This document shows, piece by piece, positions 51,603-58,912 of a DNA stretch of 64,000 bases. Numbering within the stretch: the first letter of the stretch is position 1; each line of letters opens with the position of its first letter. The translations under genes were made by a program, and so were the position numbers. Source of the DNA: Clostridia bacterium (lineage in GTDB: Bacteria; Bacillota; Clostridia; Oscillospirales; CAG-272); the NCBI GenBank assembly GCA_017472305.1, contig JAFUQP010000037.1, forward strand, positions 1 to 64,000, given 5' to 3'. Below the pieces are notes generated by a model. The model did no database searches. It saw only the letters and a list, made by a program, of their open reading frames with translations, and was not told the origin of the DNA.

Positions 51603-52440
51603 CGTATTCGTCCCAGATTTTTTCAAGTCTGTTGAAGCGCTCGACAATCTCGCTGCCGCGCTTCTTGGTTATAGCAACTATAATTGCGTTTACAATAGAT
51701 AAGGGGGCTACGAGCGAGTCCATATACGCCGCCATATCCGACTGTGCCGATATAAGAAGGGTAGAGTATTTTGAAAGCGGCGAGGTTTCGGCATCGGTAA
51801 AGCCTATTACCGTCGCGTTGCACTCTCTTGCGTATCTTGCCGCGTTGACTATTTTCGAGGAGTAGCGGGGGAAGGAGAAGGCGATAAGCGTATCGTCCTC
51901 ACCGATAGAGAACATCTGCTCGAAAACCTCTGCCGACGAGGTGGGGTTAATGAATTTTACGTTGTCGAATATTAACGAGAGGTTATAGGAAAAGAGTCTT
52001 GCAAGCGGCTCGGTGCTTCTCGCGCCTGTGATGTAAATCGTTTTTGCCGAGAGTATTGCGTCTACCGTGGCGTTGAAGGTATCTCTGTCGAGCCTCTCAA
52101 GGGTATAGCGTATCTTAGATACGTCGGACTCCATAACGCATTCGAGTATGTCCGAGCCGCCGATACGCGCGTTAGTCATTTTAATTCGCTGATTTGGGGT
52201 GAGCTTCGTTCTGACAAGCTCCTGAACTGCGTGCTGGAACTCCGAATATCCGTCGTAGCCGAGCGCGTCGGCAAATCTGACTACTGTAGACTCCGAAACG
52301 CCGACGAGCTTTCCAAGCCTTGCGGCGGTAAGATATGCCGCCTTCTCGTATTCCTCGAGGATAACCGCGGCAATTCGCTTTTGTCCCTTCGAGAGCGAGC
52401 CGTAGACCTCGTTAATTCTCTCGGTTATATCGCGTGCCAT
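51583..52440 (-). CDS. MurR/RpiR family transcriptional regulator
   Basis: In this 285-residue protein, an N-terminal HTH_6 domain (1-78) with LSKGQKRIAAVIL and LGKLVGVSESTVVRFADALGYDGYSEFQ is followed by a C-terminal SIS domain (about 120-250) with TIYITGARSTEPLARLF and DDTLIAFSFPRYSSKIVNAA. Regulators of this type sense sugar phosphates. ATG 52440 follows GGAG at six bases; an earlier ATG lies four codons upstream. The promoter has an 18-base palindrome at the start site, a candidate autoregulatory operator. The target genes are not obvious. Confidence 0.9.
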   Translation of the reverse strand: MARDITERINEVYGSLSKGQKRIAAVILEEYEKAAYLTAARLGKLVGVSESTVVRFADALGYDGYSEFQHAVQELVRTKLTPNQRIKMTNARIGGSDILECVMESDVSKIRYTLERLDRDTFNATVDAILSAKTIYITGARSTEPLARLFSYNLSLIFDNVKFINPTSSAEVFEQMFSIGEDDTLIAFSFPRYSSKIVNAARYARECNATVIGFTDAETSPLSKYSTLLISAQSDMAAYMDSLVAPLSIVNAIIVAITKKRGSEIVERFNRLEKIWDEYDVYTKR

Positions 52441-52459
52441 ATATTTCTCCATTCAAATT

Positions 52460-52515
52460 CATAAATTAAAATTTATGCCGACATTCATTTTAACATAAAT
52501 CCTTGCATTTTGCAA
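52460..52515 (-). promoter_or_regulatory. Promoter of murR-like gene with palindrome
   Basis: Minus-strand TTGCAA (52515-52510), 17-base spacer, TAAAAT (52492-52487), then CATAAATT-tt-AATTTATG (52477-52460), beginning near +4. Confidence 0.65.
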
Positions 52516-52633
52516 TACTTTTTTAAAGAATATGTTAGATAATTGACTGCAAATGAAAGAAATTCCTTCATTTCGGAAAAATTTAGTGCATAGAAAGCTT
52601 TGTAAGCGGTAAAGAATACTCGTCAAATGCAAC

Positions 52634-52661
52634 GAAAAAGAGGCACGGTTGTCCGTGCCTC
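52634..52661 (-). terminator. Terminator of the ABC transporter operon
   Basis: GAGGCACGG / CCGTGCCTC (52640-52661) with loop TTGT, followed on the minus strand by TTTTT. Confidence 0.88.
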
Positions 52662-52666
52662 AAAAA

Positions 52667-53254
52667 TTATTTAAGCGTGATAACAGTATGGGGCAGTGAG
52701 GAAAAGCTTGACGGCTCGTGCGTTACGGCAATAACGAGGCGGTGCTTTATTTCCTCTGAAAGTCTGTTTATAAAGAGCTTTATATTCTCGGCGTCAAGCT
52801 CCTTTGTCGGCTCGTCGAGAAGAAGTACGGAAGAGGGCTTAAGAAAGGCTCTTGCGAGCGATACGCGCTGCTTCATACCGCCCGACATCTCGTCGGGGTA
52901 CAGCCTTGTGTCGGCAAGGGTGAAGCCTAGCTCTCTTAGTATGCATTCGGCATTTGAAAGCGACTCGGCATTAAGCCTTTCGGTGAGTGTTACGGCAATA
53001 TTTTCGGCTGCCGTCAGCTCGGGGATTAGCCTGTATTCCTGAAAGGCAAAGGAAGTGCTTTTAAGACCGCCGCCTGTAATTTCACCCGAAAAGCGGGTGT
53101 CAAGCCCCGAGATAAGACGGAGCAGGGTTGTTTTTCCGACTCCGCTCTCACCCGTGATAAGGAAGAGTCCCGTGTCGGGAAATTCATAGGAGAAGTCGGA
53201 AAGCACTGCTTTATTCTCAAACGATTTTGAAACCGATTTTAGCGTGAGGCTCAT
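52667..53254 (-). CDS. ABC transporter ATP-binding protein (NitT/TauT type)
   Basis: 195-residue ATPase: Walker A TGESGVGKTTLLRL near 37, Q-loop FAFQEYRLIPELTAAENI, signature EMSGGMKQRVSLARAF near 122, Walker B VLLLDEPTKELDAENI and H-loop VTHEPSS. It is shorter than typical 240-residue relatives because the C-terminal region is trimmed. The ATG overlaps the permease stop by four bases. It powers import by the adjacent permease and lipoprotein. Confidence 0.92.
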   Translation of the reverse strand: MSLTLKSVSKSFENKAVLSDFSYEFPDTGLFLITGESGVGKTTLLRLISGLDTRFSGEITGGGLKSTSFAFQEYRLIPELTAAENIAVTLTERLNAESLSNAECILRELGFTLADTRLYPDEMSGGMKQRVSLARAFLKPSSVLLLDEPTKELDAENIKLFINRLSEEIKHRLVIAVTHEPSSFSSLPHTVITLK

Positions 53255-54009
53255 TTTGACTTACCCCCTACCGAAAATTTTTTGAGAAGAAGCCTTGTCA
53301 GCCCCTCAAGAAGAATACTGAACAGCACGACCGAGAGCGTCCAGGCAAACACCTCGGCGGTCAGAAGATTGTACTTTGCGTCGCTTATCATCTGTCCTAC
53401 CGAATTTCTTGCGTAGGCGATAATCTCGGCGGCAATCTCCGCCTTCCAGCCAAGTCCCACAGAGGTTATAATCGCGGGGATAAAGTACCTTTTTAGGGCG
53501 GGAAGGGTTATGAGTCTGAAGTGCTTTTGCCGAGAGAAGCCGAACACAAGACTCATCTCGCAAAGCTCCTTATCAATCGAGGAGTAGCCGTCCATAAGGT
53601 TCTGCCAGATTATCGGGAATACCATTAGCACCGTTACGAAAACGCAGAGCGCGTCGCCCGAGAGAAGTATCCATAAAATTATTATAAACGAGGCGATTGG
53701 CGTCGAGCGAATGACGGTTACGGGAAGCTTTACAAGGTGGTAGATAGGCTCAAAGCGGTGCGAGAGGACGGCAAGGATAATACCCAGTGAGGTGCCTATG
53801 AGAATACCGAGAATTACTCTTAAAAGAGTAAACAGGGTGATTTTGTAGAAGTCGGGGGTTATAAGAAGCTTAAAGAACTCCTCAAGAGTCCTCTCGACAG
53901 AGGGCAGAAAATACTCTCTGTCAAGAACGTGTGCCGAAATCTCCCATACAAGAAGCCACAGAAGAAGCGACAGGGCGGTGTAAATTAACCTCTTGTTTCT
54001 GTCAGTCAT
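53251..54009 (-). CDS. ABC transporter permease (NitT/TauT type)
   Basis: 252 residues with about six membrane segments. The cytoplasmic EAA-like loop is ELCEMSLVFGFSRQKHFRLITLPALKRYFIPAIIT near 150. Relatives transport nitrate, taurine, sulfonates or pyrimidine precursors of thiamine. Start 54009 sits inside the end of the binding-protein gene, an eight-base overlap; an earlier in-frame ATG at 54063 would extend the N-terminus by 18 residues and overlap more. Confidence 0.9.
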   Translation of the reverse strand: MTDRNKRLIYTALSLLLWLLVWEISAHVLDREYFLPSVERTLEEFFKLLITPDFYKITLFTLLRVILGILIGTSLGIILAVLSHRFEPIYHLVKLPVTVIRSTPIASFIIILWILLSGDALCVFVTVLMVFPIIWQNLMDGYSSIDKELCEMSLVFGFSRQKHFRLITLPALKRYFIPAIITSVGLGWKAEIAAEIIAYARNSVGQMISDAKYNLLTAEVFAWTLSVVLFSILLEGLTRLLLKKFSVGGKSK

Positions 54010-54991
54010 AGTAGAACTCGCCGTCGGGCTTGGGAAGTCCCGTTGCGGTGAAGAAGCCTTCAAGCGTAGTCTTCATATCCGCGCCGTCGATATAGGAAAT
54101 TGCGTCACCGAGGTTGGAAAGAGCCTTCTTTGCCGCGGGTGCTGCCGCCATAATGCCTGCATCTGCGATATACTGCGCGGAGGTATCGAGGTTTTCAAGG
54201 TTGCCTATGAACTCAATCGACGCCTTGTACTCGGTAAGGAAGCTTGCAACGAGCTTTTCGTTGTCCTCGGTAAAGTCCTCGGTGGATACTATGCAGCCCA
54301 TTGCAACGGGGGCATCGGGAGAAATCTTCGCCCACTCGTCACCGAGGTCGATGTCAACCGAGTAGGAAATCTCATTTGCCTTGCCTGCCTGCTGTATTGC
54401 CAGCTGTGCCGCGGTAATCATAGGCTCGGGAATGACAGCAAAGGGAAGCGCGCCGTTCACTACCTGAGCGCGAACGTCTGCGGGGGTTGCCATCTCCTTG
54501 CCGTCGGGAGTCGCGGTGGAAACCGTAATATCAAGGTCAAGCTCCTTAATGATATAGTCAAGCACCATCTTCGGCGTGCCGTTCTTGCAGGTGTATACGG
54601 TTTTTCCTACAAGGTCAGAAAGCTGTGTTGCCGAGTTGTCCTTATCGGAAATGACGAAGAGCGAGTTTAAGCAGTTGATAGCGAGAACTCTTACGTCGTC
54701 GTCAACGGTCTTGTAGTATGCCGCCGCCTCATTTGTGGGAAGGCAGATTATATCGACGTCGCCCTTTGTGAGGTCAGCCTTTGCGGTGGCGGTGTCCTGG
54801 TAAACCGTGAAGCTGTATTTCTCGTTACCGTCTGTTCCGCCGTTGTCGGCTATAAGCTTTGCCATTCCCATTGCGGTAGGTCCCGCCATAACGCCGATAC
54901 GGATTTGCTTTTCCTCTTCGCCGCCAAAGCAAGAGGCGAGAGAGAGAAGGCAGGTTGCTAAAATTACGAGTGTTGCGATTAGTTTTTTCAT
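54002..54991 (-). CDS. ABC transporter substrate-binding lipoprotein (SsuA/THI5-like)
   Basis: 329 residues with a lipoprotein signal: basic KK, hydrophobic TLVILATCLLSL and lipobox LASC at residues 18-21, then FGGEEE. The mature part has IRIGVMAGPTAMGMAKLI, DIICLPTNEAAAYY and LVGKTVYTCKNGTPKMVLDYII, a two-lobed binding fold of the NMT1/THI5 and SsuA type. Substrate not decided; I see no TPP-riboswitch words upstream that would favour a thiamine precursor. GGAG precedes the ATG. The Crp/Fnr-type gene lies upstream on the same strand. Confidence 0.88.
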   Translation of the reverse strand: MKKLIATLVILATCLLSLASCFGGEEEKQIRIGVMAGPTAMGMAKLIADNGGTDGNEKYSFTVYQDTATAKADLTKGDVDIICLPTNEAAAYYKTVDDDVRVLAINCLNSLFVISDKDNSATQLSDLVGKTVYTCKNGTPKMVLDYIIKELDLDITVSTATPDGKEMATPADVRAQVVNGALPFAVIPEPMITAAQLAIQQAGKANEISYSVDIDLGDEWAKISPDAPVAMGCIVSTEDFTEDNEKLVASFLTEYKASIEFIGNLENLDTSAQYIADAGIMAAAPAAKKALSNLGDAISYIDGADMKTTLEGFFTATGLPKPDGEFYYD

Positions 54992-55125
54992 TTTTTATTT
55001 CTCCTTAATTTATTAACTTGGTTATGCGGCCTCTTTTCTGAGGACAAAAAATGTGTTTTCGCATTTACAAAACGGACATTCTGACCTTGCCTTTCGCGCG
55101 CCTTGCAAAGCGTATTTTTTTGTAA

Positions 55126-55779
55126 TCAGAGCGCCGAGAGTCCCTCGTAATCGAGGATTTTTACGCTCTTGTTGTCAAAGGAAATAAGCCCGAGAGAGGA
55201 GAGCGAGTCAAGCGCGCGGTAGACCGAGGAGCGCCCCGAGTTTATCGTTTCGGCGGTTTTCTTACAGTTGAAGGGAATTTCTTCTCCGTGCCGTTCGTAT
55301 TCCGAAAGCAAGAAGCTTCTAAGCCTGTCCTCAACGCGAGTGCCCGACATCGTGCGAATTTTTCTGTTAAGGAAGGAAACCTTTCCCGCGAGGAAGGATA
55401 TAACCCTGTAGGATACCTCGGGATAGGCGTGAATGAGAAATATAAAATCCTCGGCAGAAATGAACATTACCGTACTGTTACGCTTTGCGTAAATCTCGGT
55501 CGGAAAGTCCGTCTTGCCGAAAACCGAAAGTATTCCGAAGGACTGCCCCTTGATTAGTCGGTTAAGCGACACGGGGGAGCCGTCGTGCTTGGTCTGCCTT
55601 ACCTCACACTCGCCCTCGACGATAAAGCCGACAGCGGGAGAGCTATCGCCGCAAAAAACCAGCTCACCGCGCTTGAACTCCTCTTCGGTGTAACGGAGTG
55701 AGGATATAATCCTGTCAAGCGACTCCGCACCCGTACCGATAAAGGGAAACAGCGTTCCTATAAATTCCTTTGTAATCAA
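55126..55779 (-). CDS. Crp/Fnr family transcriptional regulator
   Basis: This 217-residue protein has an N-terminal cyclic-nucleotide-binding-like beta barrel (about 10-120, GELVFCGDSSPAVGFIVEGECEVRQ) and a C-terminal winged helix with KKTAETINSGRSSVYRALDSLSSLGLI. No Cys pattern of an FNR Fe-S cluster is seen. The start is set at TTG 55779 because AGGAG lies seven bases before it. The promoter places transcription at about 55806, making the earlier ATG at 55803 nearly leaderless. A palindrome at the start site suggests autoregulation. Upstream of the ABC transporter, which it may control. Confidence 0.85.
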   Translation of the reverse strand: MITKEFIGTLFPFIGTGAESLDRIISSLRYTEEEFKRGELVFCGDSSPAVGFIVEGECEVRQTKHDGSPVSLNRLIKGQSFGILSVFGKTDFPTEIYAKRNSTVMFISAEDFIFLIHAYPEVSYRVISFLAGKVSFLNRKIRTMSGTRVEDRLRSFLLSEYERHGEEIPFNCKKTAETINSGRSSVYRALDSLSSLGLISFDNKSVKILDYEGLSAL

Positions 55780-55794
55780 TTCGTCGCTCCTAAA

Positions 55795-55841
55795 GTGTAT
55801 CATTTGATACACATTATAGCACAAATTCTGTTGCTTGTCAA
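55795..55841 (-). promoter_or_regulatory. crp-like promoter with perfect palindrome at +1
   Basis: Minus-strand TTGACA (55841-55836), 17-base spacer, TATAAT (55818-55813). Directly adjacent is GTGTATCA-tt-TGATACAC (55812-55795), an 18-base inverted repeat of the size Crp/Fnr dimers bind. Confidence 0.85.
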
Positions 55842-55932
55842 TAAGCATTGACGGGTTTTATGAAAATTCTTGAAAAAACGGAAAAAGTATGCGAAAAATT
55901 AATATATCGGCAATATTTTATTACAAAAATTA

Positions 55933-55971
55933 TTGAAATTTTAAATAATATGTGTTATAATTAATTATAAC
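55933..55971 (+). promoter_or_regulatory. cdaA promoter with palindrome over the -10 box
   Basis: TTGAAA (55933-55938), 17-base spacer, TATAAT (55956-55961). The box is inside the perfect palindrome GTTATAATTAATTATAAC (55954-55971). Confidence 0.8.
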
Positions 55972-56028
55972 TACGGCAATTTGCCTGATTTTCCCCAAAA
56001 TTTCACTCTGAATTTGGAGTTTATATAT

Positions 56029-56892
56029 ATGAACATCTTGCTTACCGCTTCGGTGTCGGAATCTACGACACTCGGGGGCTTTCTTTCATTCGTTAAGAGT
56101 GCGTTCCTTGACTTCGGTGTCAACGACGCTATCGATATAATTTTACTTACCGTTCTTTTCGCCTTTTCCTTCCGCTTCTTGAAAAACAAGAAGGCGGGAG
56201 CGCTGATAGTCGGCATAGTCGTGCTTCTTTTCGTATACGCTTTTGCGAGCCTTTTTGATTTGCCGGGTATTAAATTCATTCTCTCCTGCCTATTCCAGAT
56301 AGGAGCTATTTCGCTGGTTATTATTTTCCAACCCGAGCTTCGGGAGCTTCTTGAGAAGGTTGGCTCGCGCTCTCTGAAGGGAATATCCTCTCTTGGCGAT
56401 AAGAACAGCAAAAAGCAAATCTACTACCGCACAATAGACAGTATCTGCAAGGCTGTTCAGCTTCTTTCGGTTGAAAAGACGGGCGCGCTTATCGTTATCG
56501 AGCGTACGACGCAGCTTGACGATATTCTTCACACGGGTATCACCCTCAACGCAGAGGTCAGCGACGCGCTTCTCCGTAACATCTTCTACAACAGAGCGCC
56601 GCTTCACGACGGTGCAGTGGTTATTGACGACGGTAGGATTGCCGCGGCGTCCTGTATTCTTCCTCTCCCGAGAAGAACGGCGGTTGAAGCCGACCTCGGC
56701 ACGAGGCACAGAGCCGCAGTCGGTATGAGCGAGGTCAGCGACGCGGTTATTATCGTTGTTTCCGAGGAAACCGGAATTATCTCGGTTGCCAAGGAATGTG
56801 AGCTTATCCGTAATTTCTCCTCAGATACTCTCCGTAAGTATCTTCGCCGCGAGCTTCTGCGCGGTGAGCGCCGTGAGGAAGAGAACAATTAG
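56029..56892 (+). CDS. cdaA: Diadenylate cyclase CdaA
   Basis: The 287-residue enzyme makes c-di-AMP from two ATP at the membrane. Three hydrophobic helices occupy about residues 15-95 (IDIILLTVLFAFSF; GALIVGIVVLLFVYAFASLF; SLVIIF). The DAC domain has LHDGAVVIDDGRIAAASCILPL near 185 and LGTRHRAAVGMSEVSDAVIIVVSEETG near 225, the catalytic DGA and RHR motifs. Start 56029 follows GGAG. The usual partner cdaR is next door but reduced to a short N-terminal stub. Confidence 0.95.
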   Translation: MNILLTASVSESTTLGGFLSFVKSAFLDFGVNDAIDIILLTVLFAFSFRFLKNKKAGALIVGIVVLLFVYAFASLFDLPGIKFILSCLFQIGAISLVIIFQPELRELLEKVGSRSLKGISSLGDKNSKKQIYYRTIDSICKAVQLLSVEKTGALIVIERTTQLDDILHTGITLNAEVSDALLRNIFYNRAPLHDGAVVIDDGRIAAASCILPLPRRTAVEADLGTRHRAAVGMSEVSDAVIIVVSEETGIISVAKECELIRNFSSDTLRKYLRRELLRGERREEENN

Positions 56893-56908
56893 TTTGACGG
56901 AGTTTGAA

Positions 56909-57064
56909 ATGAATAAAAAGACTGGAAAATTAAAAATAGGTACGCTACTTACGGTTCTTCTGTCGCTTATGCTTGCGGTATCCTTCTGGCTTTTCGTCAG
57001 CTATGCCGACTCGCTACAGTCGCTGGAGCTATTAAGGCTTGCTCTTCCGAAATGGAGTTATTAA
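56909..57064 (+). CDS. 51-residue membrane microprotein resembling the CdaR N-terminus
   Basis: MNKKTGKLKIGTLLTVLLSL and further MLAVSFWLFVSYADSL form one membrane helix after a basic start, as at the N-terminus of CdaR (YbbR). CdaR normally continues into four YbbR domains outside the cell that modulate CdaA; here a stop follows at residue 51 and none of those domains is encoded downstream. The gene is still equipped for translation: GGAG six bases before the ATG, and its TAA overlaps the next ATG (TAATG). It may be a decayed CdaR or a surviving membrane anchor acting on CdaA. Confidence 0.65.
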   Translation: MNKKTGKLKIGTLLTVLLSLMLAVSFWLFVSYADSLQSLELLRLALPKWSY

Positions 57065-58677
57065 TGAATACCGCCAAGGGATTTGTGGTTTTTAATAATA
57101 TCAAGCTTCCTATCAGCGCCTCTATTCAAGAGGCGCTTTCCGTTGCTAAAAAGAGAGCCTTGCGGCTTGGTATTTCGGGGGAGGCTAAGAGCTACACCGT
57201 CTATAAGCGCAGCATTGACGCAAGGCGCAAGGATAATATACTTTTCGTATATTCCATAGCGGCAAGGGGCGACTATAAGCTGCCCGACGCGGCGGCGCTT
57301 TCGTCGGTTGATGCCTCGGTGCAAAGCGACGGCAGCCTACCCGAATTTGCCTTCGGCGACGAGAGGCTGTCCGCTCCGCCCGTTGTAGTAGGCACAGGCC
57401 CTGCGGGGCTGTTTGCGGCTCTCCTTCTTGCGGAGTACGGCTATAAGCCCGTGGTTCTCGAGCGTGGCGGCTCGGTTGCCGAAAGACAGGAGGAATACAG
57501 GAAATTCACCAAAGAGAGAATTCTTTCTGAGGACACAAATATTCAGTTTGGAGCAGGGGGCGCGGGCACCTTCTCGGACGGTAAGCTTGTCACGCGCATC
57601 GGCGACCCGCTTTCGTCCTATGTTCTATCAAGGCTTACGGAGCTTGGGGCGCCTCGGGAGATTTTATATACCGCAAGGCCTCATATCGGCACAGATATAC
57701 TTGCATCTGTCGTTGATGCTGCTATAGGCGAAATAGAGAGGCTTGGGGGCAGGGTGCTTTTCAATACGAAGTACCTCTCGCATAAGGAGAGCCTCGGAAG
57801 GGTCAGCTCTGTTATGACCTCGCGCGGCGAAATAGGGTGCGGCGCGCTTATACTTGCCGTCGGCCACAGCGCGAGAGATACCTATAAAATGCTGATTGAA
57901 GGCGGCACCGATATTATTCCGAAGGATTTCTCGGTAGGAATGAGAATAGAGCACCTTCGCTCGGATATCGACACTGCAATGTACGGCTCCGAGGCAGGAA
58001 ATCCCGTCCTCGGCGCTGCGGAATACAATCTTTCGCACAATACGAAAACGCGCGGCGTTTACACCTTCTGTATGTGTCCCGGCGGTGAGGTCGTTGCCGC
58101 GGCGAGCGAGCAGCTTGGCGTTGTCGTTAACGGTATGTCCGAGAGCCGTAGGTCGGGCAGGAACTCAAACTGTGCGGTTGTCTGCTCGGTATTCAAGAGC
58201 GACTACGGAAGCACGGCAGAGGCGGCAATTGATTTTCAGCGGACAATAGAGCGCCGAGCATATATTGCGGGCGGCTCTGACTACTGTGCGCCTATAATTA
58301 CGGTTGGCGATTTTCTCTCGGGAGAGCTTCGCCGCGAGCCAAAGAGGATTACTCCCACCTATATGGACGGCTCGGTGCGCCTATGCCGCCCCGAGGAATA
58401 TCTTCCTCTGTTTGTTTGTGAGAATATCAAGGGGGCGCTCGCTTCCTTTGATAAGAAAATATCGGGCTTTGCCCGAGAGGACGCGCTTCTTACGGGAGCG
58501 GAAACGAGAACCAGCGCACCTGTCAGAATTGTTCGCGACAGGGTGACGCTTCTTGCAACGGGTTATCAGAACCTTTACCCCGCGGGCGAGGGCGCAGGCT
58601 ACGCAGGCGGAATTACGAGTGCCGCAATAGACGGACTCCGCACGGCGATTGCCCTTATGTCTAAGTACAGGGCTTGA
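57064..58677 (+). CDS. FAD-dependent dehydrogenase (COG2509-like)
   Basis: 537-residue flavoprotein with a small N-terminal domain (1-95: SYTVYKRSIDARRKDNILFVYSI). The FAD motif is PVVVGTGPAGLFAALLLAEYGYKPVVLERG near 105. The family pattern NIQFGAGGAGTFSDGKLVTRI near 155 and C-terminal NLYPAGEGAGYAGGITSAAIDGLR follow. Reaction unknown; often annotated as NAD(FAD)-utilizing dehydrogenase. GGAG six bases upstream favours ATG 57064 over an ATG 12 bases earlier. The start overlaps the microprotein stop. Confidence 0.88.
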   Translation: MNTAKGFVVFNNIKLPISASIQEALSVAKKRALRLGISGEAKSYTVYKRSIDARRKDNILFVYSIAARGDYKLPDAAALSSVDASVQSDGSLPEFAFGDERLSAPPVVVGTGPAGLFAALLLAEYGYKPVVLERGGSVAERQEEYRKFTKERILSEDTNIQFGAGGAGTFSDGKLVTRIGDPLSSYVLSRLTELGAPREILYTARPHIGTDILASVVDAAIGEIERLGGRVLFNTKYLSHKESLGRVSSVMTSRGEIGCGALILAVGHSARDTYKMLIEGGTDIIPKDFSVGMRIEHLRSDIDTAMYGSEAGNPVLGAAEYNLSHNTKTRGVYTFCMCPGGEVVAAASEQLGVVVNGMSESRRSGRNSNCAVVCSVFKSDYGSTAEAAIDFQRTIERRAYIAGGSDYCAPIITVGDFLSGELRREPKRITPTYMDGSVRLCRPEEYLPLFVCENIKGALASFDKKISGFAREDALLTGAETRTSAPVRIVRDRVTLLATGYQNLYPAGEGAGYAGGITSAAIDGLRTAIALMSKYRA

Positions 58678-58680
58678 TAG

Positions 58681-58752
58681 CAATTCAGCGATTTATACCC
58701 CCAAGAGGGCTTGAGCGCAACTCGGCGATTTATACCCCAAAGAGGGCTTAAT
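58681..58752. repeat. Two-copy tandem repeat, 37-base period
   Basis: Copy 1 (58681-58717) and copy 2 (58718-58752) share GCGATTTATACCCC and AGAGGGCTT with a few differences. They lie in the 235-base gap between the FAD dehydrogenase and recJ genes. Further right, ACAAGGC/GCCTTGT (58772-58807 region) forms an imperfect inverted repeat. No gene or clear promoter is seen in the gap. Confidence 0.6.
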
Positions 58753-58912
58753 ATCTTAAGTAAAACCAATACAAGGCAAAGGCTCAAAGCCAAAGGCAGA
58801 GCCTTGTAAAAAATACAGGCATACGCTTCTACACGCTTGTCGGGTGAAATATAGACCGACCTTAATCAGTAATAAAATGGAAGGCGGGAGAAATCCCAAA
58901 ACGTAAAAATAA

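Noticed and set aside
55015..55125. Possible TPP riboswitch upstream of the NitT/TauT-type binding protein
   Set aside because: The conserved CTGAGA and downstream TPP-box words are missing and the gap is too short for the full structure.
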